Shown here in pieces: positions 37,237 through 45,615 of a stretch of 64,000 nt of DNA (positions within the stretch are counted from its first letter, which is position 1; each line of letters starts with the position of its first letter). The DNA comes from Pseudomonas sp. MM213 (GTDB taxonomy: Bacteria > Pseudomonadota > Gammaproteobacteria > Pseudomonadales > Pseudomonadaceae). The stretch is taken from the NCBI RefSeq assembly GCF_020423045.1, contig NZ_CP081943.1:2728001-2792000 (forward strand). Reading direction: 5' to 3'. Both the position numbers and the translations under genes were made by a program. The notes under the pieces were generated by a model, which saw only the letters and a list, made by a program, of their open reading frames with translations, was not told the origin of the DNA and ran no database searches.

Positions 37237-37238
37237 AA

Positions 37239-37307
37239 GCTTCGCGGGCAAGCCTCGCTCCTACAGTTCCAGCGTGAACCTTGTAGGAGCGAGGCTTGCC
37301 CGCGAAG
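37239..37307. repeat. REPIN after pvdS
   Basis: Inverted GTAGGAGCGAGGCTTGCCCG units begin right after the pvdS stop codon and lie between convergent genes. It can also act as a terminator. Confidence 0.9.
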
Positions 37308-37344
37308 ACGGACTCAAGACCGATACGAATCTTGAGCCTACCCA

Positions 37345-38349
37345 TCACGCCAACCCAAACCGCTCAAAAAACCGCTCCCGCCCCAACACCATCAACGCCG
37401 CGCGCTTGTGCGGGAAGTCGAACTCCTTCTCGCAATGAAACCGCTGACCCTGCATGTACCCGATCATCTTCGCGTTGTCGGCACGCGGCTCTGCAACCAC
37501 CCGCTGGGTACGCGGATCATCGAGAAACAGGTAATGCGTCAACGCCGATAACCAGCTCGCCACCTTGTGCGGACCGCGATGGTTTTCTTCGCCGACCAAC
37601 ATGTGAATGCCACGGTCGTAATCATCGACATCGTAGAACGGTGCAATGCGGTCTTCCTTGGCCCAGTAGGCTTCGAAATAAGCAAACGGCTGGTCATCGA
37701 AACAACCGATCAACGTCACGGTGTGGGGATCGGCGTCGAGTTTGCCCAGGTATTCGCGATGCTGTTCGAGGCTGCCCTCCTCCTGCCAGAAACTCGCCAC
37801 CCGCGCACTGTTCTGCCAGCGATTGAACCGCGCCAGGTCCAGGTCGATGTCCAGCGTTCGCAGGGAAATCCACGCCCCCAGCCGCGCATCGAAACGTCGA
37901 TAGACTTCACCGCGCGGTTTCACCGGGCGCAATGGATGACGCTTGCCAGCGCTGATCACCATTTGCTGCGGGTAGCCGCTGGTCAGCGATGTCCCCAGCC
38001 AAGGCTGCGGCAACTGCCAGAACAGCGTGCGCTCGCAGCGATACTGGCCGGCGAGTTCGGTCGACACCAGCAACCCGCTGAGCAAGGCTTCGGCGGGAGC
38101 TTCATCGAGGTGCCAGGTCAGGCGCTGGCAAGCCGGGTCACGGGCAAACAGCCAATAACCGGCGGCCCACACGGCCTGAGTGTCGACGCGAGCCTCGACA
38201 TGCACGTGCAACTCGGGCTCACGCGTCAGCCGCAAGGTAATCAGCGGTTGCGCGTCCAGGCTCAGGCTCAGGCGGTTTTCGGTTTCATCCGCGACAAGGC
38301 GGTTGCCTGTCGGCAAAGCCAGGGCAGTCAGGTCATTCAGATTGGGCAT
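37345..38349 (-). CDS. pvdYII: Siderophore N-acetyltransferase, PvdYII-like
   Basis: Protein of 334 aa of the IucB/RhbD/AlcB acyltransferase class. The C-terminal half has a GNAT-like core (AYWAKEDRIAPFYDVDDYDRG, then VGEENHRGPHKVASWLSALTHYL and RVVAEPRADNAKMIGYMQ), the classic order for hydroxylysine or hydroxyornithine acetylases. In P. aeruginosa type II strains PvdYII acetylates N5-hydroxyornithine for pyoverdine, and that role is suggested here. An exact PvdS promoter lies 40 bases upstream, which supports co-regulation. Other hydroxamate donors, such as hydroxylysine, cannot be excluded. Confidence 0.85.
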   Translation of the reverse strand: MPNLNDLTALALPTGNRLVADETENRLSLSLDAQPLITLRLTREPELHVHVEARVDTQAVWAAGYWLFARDPACQRLTWHLDEAPAEALLSGLLVSTELAGQYRCERTLFWQLPQPWLGTSLTSGYPQQMVISAGKRHPLRPVKPRGEVYRRFDARLGAWISLRTLDIDLDLARFNRWQNSARVASFWQEEGSLEQHREYLGKLDADPHTVTLIGCFDDQPFAYFEAYWAKEDRIAPFYDVDDYDRGIHMLVGEENHRGPHKVASWLSALTHYLFLDDPRTQRVVAEPRADNAKMIGYMQGQRFHCEKEFDFPHKRAALMVLGRERFFERFGLA

Positions 38350-38389
38350 GGGGCGGGCTCACGATAATCGTCGACAGTTCAACGAAGTG

Positions 38390-38413
38390 ACGTGAGCCAG
38401 TGGGGGAAATTTA
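38390..38413 (-). promoter_or_regulatory. PvdS promoter of the acetyltransferase gene
   Basis: Minus strand TAAAT, 16 bases, CGT, an exact PvdS box ending 40 bases before the start codon. Confidence 0.85.
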
Positions 38414-38450
38414 AGGAAGGTCGGCAAAAACACCGCCCGGCGACGCGATC

Positions 38451-39245
38451 TCAGCTGCCGGGAACTGGCACGATGGCGATCTTGTAAGGATCGAAAATCC
38501 TCAGCATCTGGCCGTTGTCCCGCAACCCTTGCAGCAACTTGCCGAAGGCAACGCCACTGATGGGCGCCGTCGGACGGAGAATGGCGTAATGGTGATAGAC
38601 CTGATCGATGCGCTCGGACACCAGCAACTGATCGGCGACCTTCTCGTTACGCAGCAGGTAATCGCTCAGGTAGGAGCGCGTCACCAGGGCAATGTCGGCG
38701 CGCCCGCGCAGCACCATCAGCAGGTTGCTGTCATGGGAATAGGTCAGCGTGGCGTTGTAGTTTTGCGCGAGAACCTTGGGGTCGGCATTGAAGTTGGCGA
38801 ATTCGTAGTGATAGCCGCTGAACAGCGCCAGACGCTTGCCGGCAAGATCGGCGAAATAGTTCTGCTGACGATTGGGTATCCGTTGCGCGACAAAAATCTC
38901 GGCATCTTCCAGGCCCATGTCGACGCTGACGTGGGGAATGTCCTTCCAGCCCCAGTTCGGGTTCTCGAAAATAGCCATGTCCACCCGGCTCTGCTTGAAG
39001 TCACCGAAGCGTCGCGGAATGGATGTCGGCACGAGCACAAACTGGTAGTCGGTTTGCAAGGCGTTGAGCGCCTCCACCAATTGCGGCAGAAGCCCGGTGT
39101 CAGCACCGGATTCCGGGCGTACGGTGTAGGGCGGAAAATGCGCGGCACCGACCCGCACCAGTTGCGCCGCCGGAGACGGTAATACCCAAAGCGCTGCAAG
39201 CGCCGCCAGAAAAAGCCGCGAGGCCGTCCGAATTGGCGAAGACAT
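38451..39245 (-). CDS. Periplasmic solute-binding protein (SBP family 3)
   Basis: Exported protein of 264 aa with a signal peptide ending near SPAAA (residue 28), followed by the bacterial extracellular solute-binding type 3 fold (VRVGAAHFPPYTVRPESG; RVDMAIFENPNW; HYAILRPTAP). Such proteins bind amino acids or small polar solutes for uptake or sensing. No permease or ATPase gene is adjacent, so it may be a free-standing binding or sensory protein. The ATG at 39245 (MSSPIRT) was chosen over a TTG one codon earlier. It is separated from the atu genes by atuR. Confidence 0.82.
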   Translation of the reverse strand: MSSPIRTASRLFLAALAALWVLPSPAAQLVRVGAAHFPPYTVRPESGADTGLLPQLVEALNALQTDYQFVLVPTSIPRRFGDFKQSRVDMAIFENPNWGWKDIPHVSVDMGLEDAEIFVAQRIPNRQQNYFADLAGKRLALFSGYHYEFANFNADPKVLAQNYNATLTYSHDSNLLMVLRGRADIALVTRSYLSDYLLRNEKVADQLLVSERIDQVYHHYAILRPTAPISGVAFGKLLQGLRDNGQMLRIFDPYKIAIVPVPGS

Positions 39246-39338
39246 CAAAACAACCCACTCCCCAAAAAAGTACGCATCAATTCATTCAAGCTAGGCGGTT
39301 TCGGCCACTTAGCCAGTTTCCTGCGGCTCCGGGCAACA

Positions 39339-39965
39339 CTATTGTTTTTCTTCGAGCACCAGAATCAACGCCTCATCGGCCAATTGATCGAGGTTCACGC
39401 TGCCATCCGGGCGATACCAGGTCGTGGTCCAGGACAGCGCACCGGTCAGAAAACGCCGGGTGATAAACACGTCCCCGCGAATGAATCCCGCGTCCTTGGC
39501 CTCCCCCAGCACCTGCAGCCAGAGGTCTTCATAGATGTCGCGCAACGCCAACACCTTCGCTTGCCCGTCTTCGGACAGCGAACGCCATTCGTACACCAAC
39601 ACCGCCATGGCCTCGCCGCTGCCACCCATGATCGACTGCAACTCACAGCGAATCAGCGCCAGTACCCGTTCGCGCACGTTTTCGGCTTCGGCGATCGCCG
39701 CACGCATCAACGCGGTGTTGTAGCGAATGGTTTCCTCCATCACAGCCCGCAGGATCTCGTCCTTGCTTTTGAAGTGATGAAAAATGCTGCCCGACTGAAT
39801 GCCCACCGCGCCGGCCAGGTCACGCACCGTGGTGCGCTCGTAGCCTTTGTTGCGAAACAGGTGAGCCGCCACTTGCAGCAGTTTGCCACGGGCGCTGTCC
39901 GGGTCGGTCAACTGGCCGTTGTCGACCAATTCGCGCATTACCCTCAGGGCTTTTTGCTCGTCCAC
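39339..39965 (-). CDS. atuR: TetR-family repressor AtuR
   Basis: TetR regulator of 208 aa starting with a GTG after AGGAGAGAACG. The N-terminal HTH spans residues about 28-70 (ARGKLLQVAAHLFRNKGYER; IQSGSIFHHFKSKDE). The C-terminal ligand domain is of the type seen in LiuR/AtuR. It is divergent from atuA, and the gap holds two palindromic operators, as shown for AtuR of P. aeruginosa, where terpene CoA intermediates relieve repression. Self-repression is therefore likely. Confidence 0.9.
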   Translation of the reverse strand: MDEQKALRVMRELVDNGQLTDPDSARGKLLQVAAHLFRNKGYERTTVRDLAGAVGIQSGSIFHHFKSKDEILRAVMEETIRYNTALMRAAIAEAENVRERVLALIRCELQSIMGGSGEAMAVLVYEWRSLSEDGQAKVLALRDIYEDLWLQVLGEAKDAGFIRGDVFITRRFLTGALSWTTTWYRPDGSVNLDQLADEALILVLEEKQ

Positions 39966-40037
39966 CCGTTCTCTCCTACAGTCGTACTCACCGCTAAAAC
40001 AGCGGGGTTGCGCGGGCAATTTAAGCTGACGAAGGCA

Positions 40038-40055
40038 ACCAAGCAAGCGCTCGGG
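40038..40055. promoter_or_regulatory. AtuR operator, site 1
   Basis: ACCAAGCAAGCGCTCGGG is the inverted, slightly diverged counterpart of site 2 (ACCAAGCGCTTGCTTGGT). AtuR is known to bind two 13-bp inverted repeats in this gap in P. aeruginosa. Confidence 0.65.
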
Positions 40056-40080
40056 CAGAAGATATTTAAGTCGTTTACAA

Positions 40081-40098
40081 ACCAAGCGCTTGCTTGGT
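40081..40098. promoter_or_regulatory. AtuR operator, site 2
   Basis: ACCAAGCGCTTGCTTGGT is a near-perfect 18-base palindrome 31 bases upstream of atuA and 43 bases from site 1 (about four helical turns). Confidence 0.75.
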
Positions 40099-40128
40099 AG
40101 TCTCGATACACGTCTGAGGGAGGTGGCT

Positions 40129-41931
40129 ATGGAAAGGGCTGTGCCTGAAACTGTTCGCATCGGTTGCGCCAGCGCCTTCTGGGGCGACACCTCGACCGCC
40201 GCCGCACAACTGGTGGAAGGCGGACGCCTGGATTACCTGGTGTTCGATTATCTGGCCGAGATCACGATGTCGATCATGGCCGGTGCGCGGATGAAAGATC
40301 CCCAGGCCGGCTACGCCAGCGACTTCATCGAAGTGCTCAGCCCGCTGCTCACGCAGCTCGCCGCACAGAACATCCGCGTCATCAGCAACGCCGGCGGCGT
40401 CAACCCGCAGGCCTGCGCCGCTGCCCTGCAAGCGGCTTGCGACAAGGCCGGCGTGGCGCTGAAAATCGCCGTGTTGCGGGGTGATGACCTGCAACCGCAG
40501 TTCAAACACCTGAGCACCCGCGGCCTCCACGAAATGTTCAGCGGCGTGCCCTTGCCGTCGATGTGCGTCTCCACCAACGCCTACCTCGGTGCGCCCGGCA
40601 TCGTCGAAGCCTTGCGCCTGGGCGCGGACATCGTCATTACCGGGCGCGTGGTCGACAGCGCTGTGGTCAGCGCTGCACTGGTGCATGAATTCGGCTGGTC
40701 CTGGCACGACTACGACAAACTCGCGCAAGCCGCACTCGCCGGTCACATCATCGAATGCGGCGCCCAGTGCACCGGCGGCAACTTCACCGATTGGCGCGAC
40801 GTGCCCGACTACGAACACATCGGTTTCCCCATCGTCCAAGTCAGCGCCGACAGCCAGTTCATCGTCAGCAAACCCGAAGGCTCCGGCGGTCTCGTCACGC
40901 CACTCACGGTCGGCGAGCAGATGCTCTATGAAATCGGCGACCCGCAGGCCTATCTGCTGCCCGATGTGATCTGCGATTTCACCCAGGTCAAACTTCAGCA
41001 ACAAGGCAAGAACGCAGTTCAGGTACACGGCGCCAAAGGCTTGCCGCCCACCGATCAGTACAAGGTCAGCGCGACGTATCCGGACGGTTTCCGCTGCACC
41101 GCCAGTTGCCTGATCGCCGGGATCGATGCGGTGGACAAGGCGCGGCGTGTCAGCGAAGCGATCATCAGCAAGACCTCGGAAATCTTCAGCCAACGCGGTT
41201 GGGCGCCCTACAGCGAAGTCAATATTGAACTGCTCGGCAGCGAGGCCACGTACGGCCCCCATGGCCAGCGTCAGGACAGCCGCGAAGTGGTGATCAAACT
41301 CGCCGTGCGCCATCCGGACAAACAGGCGCTGATCGTGTTCTCCCGGGAAATCGCCCAGGCCGCCACCGGCATGGCGCCGGGGCTGACCGGCATCGTCGGC
41401 GGACGGCCGACGGTGTATCCGCTGATCCGGCTGTTCTCGTTCCTCATCGACAAATCCGCCTGCACGCTGGACATTGATCTCAATGGTCAACGTCATCCGT
41501 GCGCCCTGCCCGCCCTCGACGCGCTCACCACCGCGGACCTGCCGGTGCCGTACGACCCACCGAAACCCAGCGGTCGCGCCGATGCCAGCGTGGCGCTGAT
41601 CAAGCTCGCGGTCGCACGCTCGGGTGACAAGGGCAATCACAGCAACATCGGCGTCATGGCGCGCGAGCCGGAGTACCTGCCGTGGATCGCCGAAGCCCTG
41701 ACCCCGGAAGTGATGGTCGACTGGATGAGTCATGTGCTCGACCCGGTTCACGGGCGCGTCGAGCGCTGGTACCTGCCCGCGACCCACAGCCTGAATTTCT
41801 TGCTGGAAAACGCCCTTGGCGGCGGAGGCGTGGCCAGTCTGCGGATCGATCCGCAAGGCAAAGCCTTCGCCCAACAACTGCTGGACATCCAGATTCCGGT
41901 GCCGCAGCGCATCGCCGACCAGGTCAACTAG
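40129..41931 (+). CDS. atuA: Acyclic terpene utilisation protein AtuA
   Basis: Cytoplasmic protein of 600 aa of the DUF1446 (AtuA) family, ending in a short second domain (KPSGRADASVALIKLAVARSGDKGNHSNIGVM, near residues 485-520). In P. aeruginosa it is essential for growth on citronellol, though its reaction is not firmly defined. The ATG at 40129 sits behind GAGGGAGG; a start 39 bases upstream would overlap operator site 2, so it is less likely. It is the first gene of atuABCDEF. Confidence 0.93.
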   Translation: MERAVPETVRIGCASAFWGDTSTAAAQLVEGGRLDYLVFDYLAEITMSIMAGARMKDPQAGYASDFIEVLSPLLTQLAAQNIRVISNAGGVNPQACAAALQAACDKAGVALKIAVLRGDDLQPQFKHLSTRGLHEMFSGVPLPSMCVSTNAYLGAPGIVEALRLGADIVITGRVVDSAVVSAALVHEFGWSWHDYDKLAQAALAGHIIECGAQCTGGNFTDWRDVPDYEHIGFPIVQVSADSQFIVSKPEGSGGLVTPLTVGEQMLYEIGDPQAYLLPDVICDFTQVKLQQQGKNAVQVHGAKGLPPTDQYKVSATYPDGFRCTASCLIAGIDAVDKARRVSEAIISKTSEIFSQRGWAPYSEVNIELLGSEATYGPHGQRQDSREVVIKLAVRHPDKQALIVFSREIAQAATGMAPGLTGIVGGRPTVYPLIRLFSFLIDKSACTLDIDLNGQRHPCALPALDALTTADLPVPYDPPKPSGRADASVALIKLAVARSGDKGNHSNIGVMAREPEYLPWIAEALTPEVMVDWMSHVLDPVHGRVERWYLPATHSLNFLLENALGGGGVASLRIDPQGKAFAQQLLDIQIPVPQRIADQVN

Positions 41932-41943
41932 AGGATTGCCGCC

Positions 41944-42813
41944 GTGGCCTACGATTCGATTTTCAAAGCTGATCTGTTTGCCGGCCAAAACATCATCGTC
42001 ACCGGTGGCGGCAGCGGCATCGGTCGCTGCACCGCCCATGAACTGGCGGCCCTCGGCGCCCATGTGCTGTTGATCGGGCGCAATGCCGACAAACTGAAAT
42101 CCGTGGTTGCCGAGATTACCGAGGATGGCGGCAAGGCCGATTGGCAGACCTGCGATATTCGCGACGAAGAAGCGGTCAAGCATCTGGTCAGCGAACTGAT
42201 CCGCAAGCACGGTCCGATCCACGGACTGGTCAACAATGCCGGCGGCCAATTCCCCTCACCACTGGCCTCGATCAACCAGAAGGGTTTCGAAACCGTGATG
42301 CGCACCAACCTGGTGGGCGGTTTCCTGATGGCGCGCGAAGTCTTCAACCAGTCCATGAGCCAACACGGCGGCGCCATCGTCAACATGCTCGCCGACATGT
42401 GGAACGGCATGCCCGGCATGGGCCACTCGGGCGCGGCGCGCTCGGGCATGGACAACCTGACCAAGACCGCTGCGTTCGAATGGGGTTACGCCGGGGTGCG
42501 GGTCAATGCAGTGGCACCGGGCTGGATCGCCTCCAGCGGCATGGACACTTACGAAGGTGCGTTCAAAGCGGTGATTCCGACCTTGCGCGAGCACGTGCCG
42601 CTGAAACGCATCGGCACCGAATCGGAAGTCAGCGCCGCGATCGTCTTCCTGCTCAGTCCGGCCGCAGCGTTTGTCAGTGGCAGCACCTTGCGTATCGACG
42701 GCGCCGCCAGCCTTGGCGGTCGGGCGTGGCCGATCCACAAGGCCAAAATCAGTGAGTCGTACAACGGTTTCCACCGCGCGTACTTGCCGGACGTGCTCAA
42801 GGACAAGGAATAA
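41944..42813 (+). CDS. atuB: Short-chain dehydrogenase AtuB
   Basis: SDR-family oxidoreductase of 289 aa starting with GTG. The NAD(P) site is TGGGSGIGRCTAHELA (residues about 20-36), and VNNAGGQ follows. The catalytic region has an atypical MLADMWNGMPGMGHSGAARSGMDNLTK in place of the usual Ser-Tyr-x-x-x-Lys; S and K are visible, but the Tyr position reads H, S or G, so the active site should be checked. It is expected to act on citronellol or its metabolites in the atu pathway. It lies 12 bases after atuA. Confidence 0.9.
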   Translation: MAYDSIFKADLFAGQNIIVTGGGSGIGRCTAHELAALGAHVLLIGRNADKLKSVVAEITEDGGKADWQTCDIRDEEAVKHLVSELIRKHGPIHGLVNNAGGQFPSPLASINQKGFETVMRTNLVGGFLMAREVFNQSMSQHGGAIVNMLADMWNGMPGMGHSGAARSGMDNLTKTAAFEWGYAGVRVNAVAPGWIASSGMDTYEGAFKAVIPTLREHVPLKRIGTESEVSAAIVFLLSPAAAFVSGSTLRIDGAASLGGRAWPIHKAKISESYNGFHRAYLPDVLKDKE

Positions 42814-42816
42814 GTC

Positions 42817-44433
42817 ATGCCGGTGATTCAGTCGCAAGTCGACCCGTTCAGCGAACAGTTTGCCCAGAACCGTGCAGCGATGCTGGCCGGGATAGAGCAA
42901 GTCCGTCAGCTCGAACAGAACCTGCTGAACAAAGCGGCCGAAGCCAAACCCAGGTTCGACAAGCGCGGGCAATTGCTGCCCCGCGAACGCCTCAATCTTC
43001 TACTCGACCCCGGTGCGCCGTTCCTCGAACTGGCGAGCCTGGCCGGCTACAAATTGCATGACGACAAGGACGGCAGCTCAGCCGGCGGCGGTTTGATCGC
43101 CGGGATTGGTTACGTGTCCGGCGTGCGGGTTCTGGTCGTGGCGAACAACAGCGCGATCAAGGGCGGGACGATTTCCCCCAGCGGTTTGAAAAAGTCCCTG
43201 CGCCTGCAACAGATCGCCATGGAGAACAAACTGCCGGTGATCACCCTCGCCGAAAGCGGCGGCGCCAACCTCAATTACGCAGCGGAGATTTTCGTCGAAG
43301 GCGCGCGCAGTTTTGCCAATCAGGCGCGGATGTCGGCCATGGGGTTGCCGCAGATCACCGTGGTCCACGGTTCGGCCACGGCGGGCGGTGCTTATCAGCC
43401 AGGGCTCTCGGATTACACGGTAGTGGTGCGTGGCAAAGCCAAACTGTTTCTCGCCGGCCCACCGTTACTGAAAGCCGCGACCGGAGAAGTGGCGACCGAC
43501 GAAGAACTGGGCGGTGCCGAGATGCACGCGCAAACCGCCGGCACCGCTGAATACCTGGCCGAGAACGATGCCGATGGCGTGCGCCTGGTGCGCGAGATTG
43601 TCAGCCTGTTGTCATGGAACGAGCAGCTGCAATGGTTGCCCGAACGGCAGTGGAAAGAACCCCTCTACCCTATCGACGAGCTGCTGGGACTGATCCCGGA
43701 CGATCCGAAAAAGCCCTACGACGTGCGCGAAATCATTGCGCGGATTGCCGACGGCTCGAACTTCCTTGAGTTCAAGGGTGAGTTCGATCAGCAAACCATT
43801 TGCGGCCATTTGCACATTCAGGGGCGCGCCTGCGGATTCATTGGCAACAACGGCCCGATCACCCCCAAAGGGGCGAGTAAAGCCGCGCAATTCATCCAGC
43901 TGTGCGATCAGAGCCAGACGCCGCTGCTGTTCTTTCACAACACCACCGGGTTCATGGTTGGCACCGAGTCGGAACAGCAAGGCGTGATCAAGCACGGCGC
44001 GAAGATGATTCAGGCTGTGGCCAACGCCCGCGTACCGAAACTGACCATCGTCGTCGGCGGCTCCTATGGCGCCGGTAACTACGCCATGTGCGGTCGCGGC
44101 CTCGACCCGCGCTTCATCTTCGCCTGGCCCAACAGCCGCACGGCAGTGATGGGCGGCGCGCAGGCCGGCAAGGTGCTGCGCATCGTCACCGAAGCCAAAC
44201 AACTCAAGGACGGCCTGGTGCCCGACCCGAAAATGCTCGACATGCTGGAGCAGGTCACCGCACAGAAACTCGACAGCCAGTCCACCGCGCTTTATGGCAG
44301 CGCCAGTCTGTGGGACGACGGGCTCATCGATCCGCGGGACACCCGGACCCTGCTCGGTTACTTGCTGGACATCTGTCATGAGGCCGATGTGCGGCCGCTG
44401 CAAACCAACAGTTTTGGCGTAGCCCGGTTCTGA
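42817..44433 (+). CDS. atuC: Geranyl-CoA carboxylase beta subunit AtuC
   Basis: Carboxyltransferase subunit, 538 aa, of a biotin-dependent acyl-CoA carboxylase. The crotonase-fold oxyanion regions are seen in SGGANLNYAAEIFVEGA and in the second half in GGSYGAGNYAMCGRGLDPRF. With AtuF it carboxylates geranyl-CoA at the gamma methyl group, the key step separating this pathway from leucine breakdown (LiuB). It begins 3 bases after atuB. The assignment to geranyl-CoA rather than methylcrotonyl-CoA rests on the atu gene context. Confidence 0.93.
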   Translation: MPVIQSQVDPFSEQFAQNRAAMLAGIEQVRQLEQNLLNKAAEAKPRFDKRGQLLPRERLNLLLDPGAPFLELASLAGYKLHDDKDGSSAGGGLIAGIGYVSGVRVLVVANNSAIKGGTISPSGLKKSLRLQQIAMENKLPVITLAESGGANLNYAAEIFVEGARSFANQARMSAMGLPQITVVHGSATAGGAYQPGLSDYTVVVRGKAKLFLAGPPLLKAATGEVATDEELGGAEMHAQTAGTAEYLAENDADGVRLVREIVSLLSWNEQLQWLPERQWKEPLYPIDELLGLIPDDPKKPYDVREIIARIADGSNFLEFKGEFDQQTICGHLHIQGRACGFIGNNGPITPKGASKAAQFIQLCDQSQTPLLFFHNTTGFMVGTESEQQGVIKHGAKMIQAVANARVPKLTIVVGGSYGAGNYAMCGRGLDPRFIFAWPNSRTAVMGGAQAGKVLRIVTEAKQLKDGLVPDPKMLDMLEQVTAQKLDSQSTALYGSASLWDDGLIDPRDTRTLLGYLLDICHEADVRPLQTNSFGVARF

Positions 44434-44457
44434 ACCGGCCAGAGGAGAACAATAAAA

Positions 44458-45615
44458 ATGATCTTCACCCAGGAACACGAAGCACTGCGCCGCACCGTTC
44501 GCCAATTCGTCGAAAACGAGATCAACCCGCACGTCGAGGCATGGGAAAAGGCCGGGCGCTTTCCCATCCACGAAATCTTCCGCAAGGCCGGTGACCTGGG
44601 CCTGCTGGGAATTTCCAAACCGGAGAAATTCGGCGGCATGGGGCTCGACTACAGCTATTCGATTGTCGCCGCCGAGGAGTTCGGCACCATTCATTGCGGC
44701 GGCATTCCGATGTCCATCGGTGTGCAGACCGACATGTGCACTCCAGCGCTGGCGCGCTTCGGTTCCGATGAACTGCGTGAAGAGTTTCTGCGCCCTGCCA
44801 TTACCGGCGAACAGGTCGGTTGCATCGGCGTTTCCGAAGTCGGCGCCGGTTCCGACGTGGCCGGGTTGAAAACCACCGCCCGCAAGGACGGCGACGACTA
44901 CGTGATCAACGGCAGCAAGATGTGGATCACCAACTCGCCAAGCGCCGATTTCATTTGTCTGCTGGCCAACACCTCGGACGACAAACCGCACATCAACAAG
45001 TCGCTGATCATGGTGCCGATGAACACGCCGGGGATCAGCCTCAGTTCGCACCTGGACAAGCTCGGCATGCGCAGCTCGGAAACCGCCCAGGTGTTCTTCG
45101 ACAACGTGCGCGTGCCGCAACGCAACCGCATCGGCCATGAAGGCGCGGGCTTCATGATGCAAATGCTGCAGTTTCAGGAAGAACGCCTGTTCGGCGCGGC
45201 GAACATGATCAAGGGCCTGGAATACTGCATCGACAGCACCATCGAGTATTGCAAGGAACGTAAAACCTTCGGCAATGCGCTGATCGACAACCAGGTCATC
45301 CACTTTCGCCTCGCCGAATTGCAAACCGAAATCGAATGCCTGCGGGCACTGGTCTATCAGGCCACCGAGCAGTACATCAAAGGTCAGGACGTCACGCGTC
45401 TGGCGTCGATGGCCAAACTCAAGGCCGGGCGACTGGGCCGCGAAGTCAGCGACAGTTGCCTGCAATATTGGGGCGGCATGGGCTTCATGTGGGACAACCC
45501 CGTGGCCCGCGCTTACCGCGATGTGCGGCTGGTGTCGATTGGCGGCGGCGCCGACGAAATCATGCTGGGGATCATCTGCAAACTCATGGGCATCCTGCCG
45601 GGGAAAAAGAAATGA
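44458..45615 (+). CDS. atuD: Citronellyl-CoA dehydrogenase AtuD
   Basis: FAD-dependent acyl-CoA dehydrogenase of 385 aa, oxidising citronellyl-CoA to geranyl-CoA. The FAD-binding signature VSEVGAGSDVAGLKTTARK (near residue 125) and the C-terminal LQYWGGMGFMWDNPVARAYRDVR motif are typical. The catalytic Glu is not assigned by eye. The start is at AGAGGAGAACAATAAAA-ATG. The stop overlaps atuE by four bases (ATGA), so the two are coupled. Confidence 0.94.
   Translation: MIFTQEHEALRRTVRQFVENEINPHVEAWEKAGRFPIHEIFRKAGDLGLLGISKPEKFGGMGLDYSYSIVAAEEFGTIHCGGIPMSIGVQTDMCTPALARFGSDELREEFLRPAITGEQVGCIGVSEVGAGSDVAGLKTTARKDGDDYVINGSKMWITNSPSADFICLLANTSDDKPHINKSLIMVPMNTPGISLSSHLDKLGMRSSETAQVFFDNVRVPQRNRIGHEGAGFMMQMLQFQEERLFGAANMIKGLEYCIDSTIEYCKERKTFGNALIDNQVIHFRLAELQTEIECLRALVYQATEQYIKGQDVTRLASMAKLKAGRLGREVSDSCLQYWGGMGFMWDNPVARAYRDVRLVSIGGGADEIMLGIICKLMGILPGKKK

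Noticed and set aside
40075..42249. A 724-codon minus-strand frame opposite atuA
   Set aside because: It is antisense to atuA and atuB and has no recognisable domain.
43612..45465. A 617-codon minus-strand frame opposite atuC and atuD
   Set aside because: It is antisense to two well-supported acyl-CoA genes.
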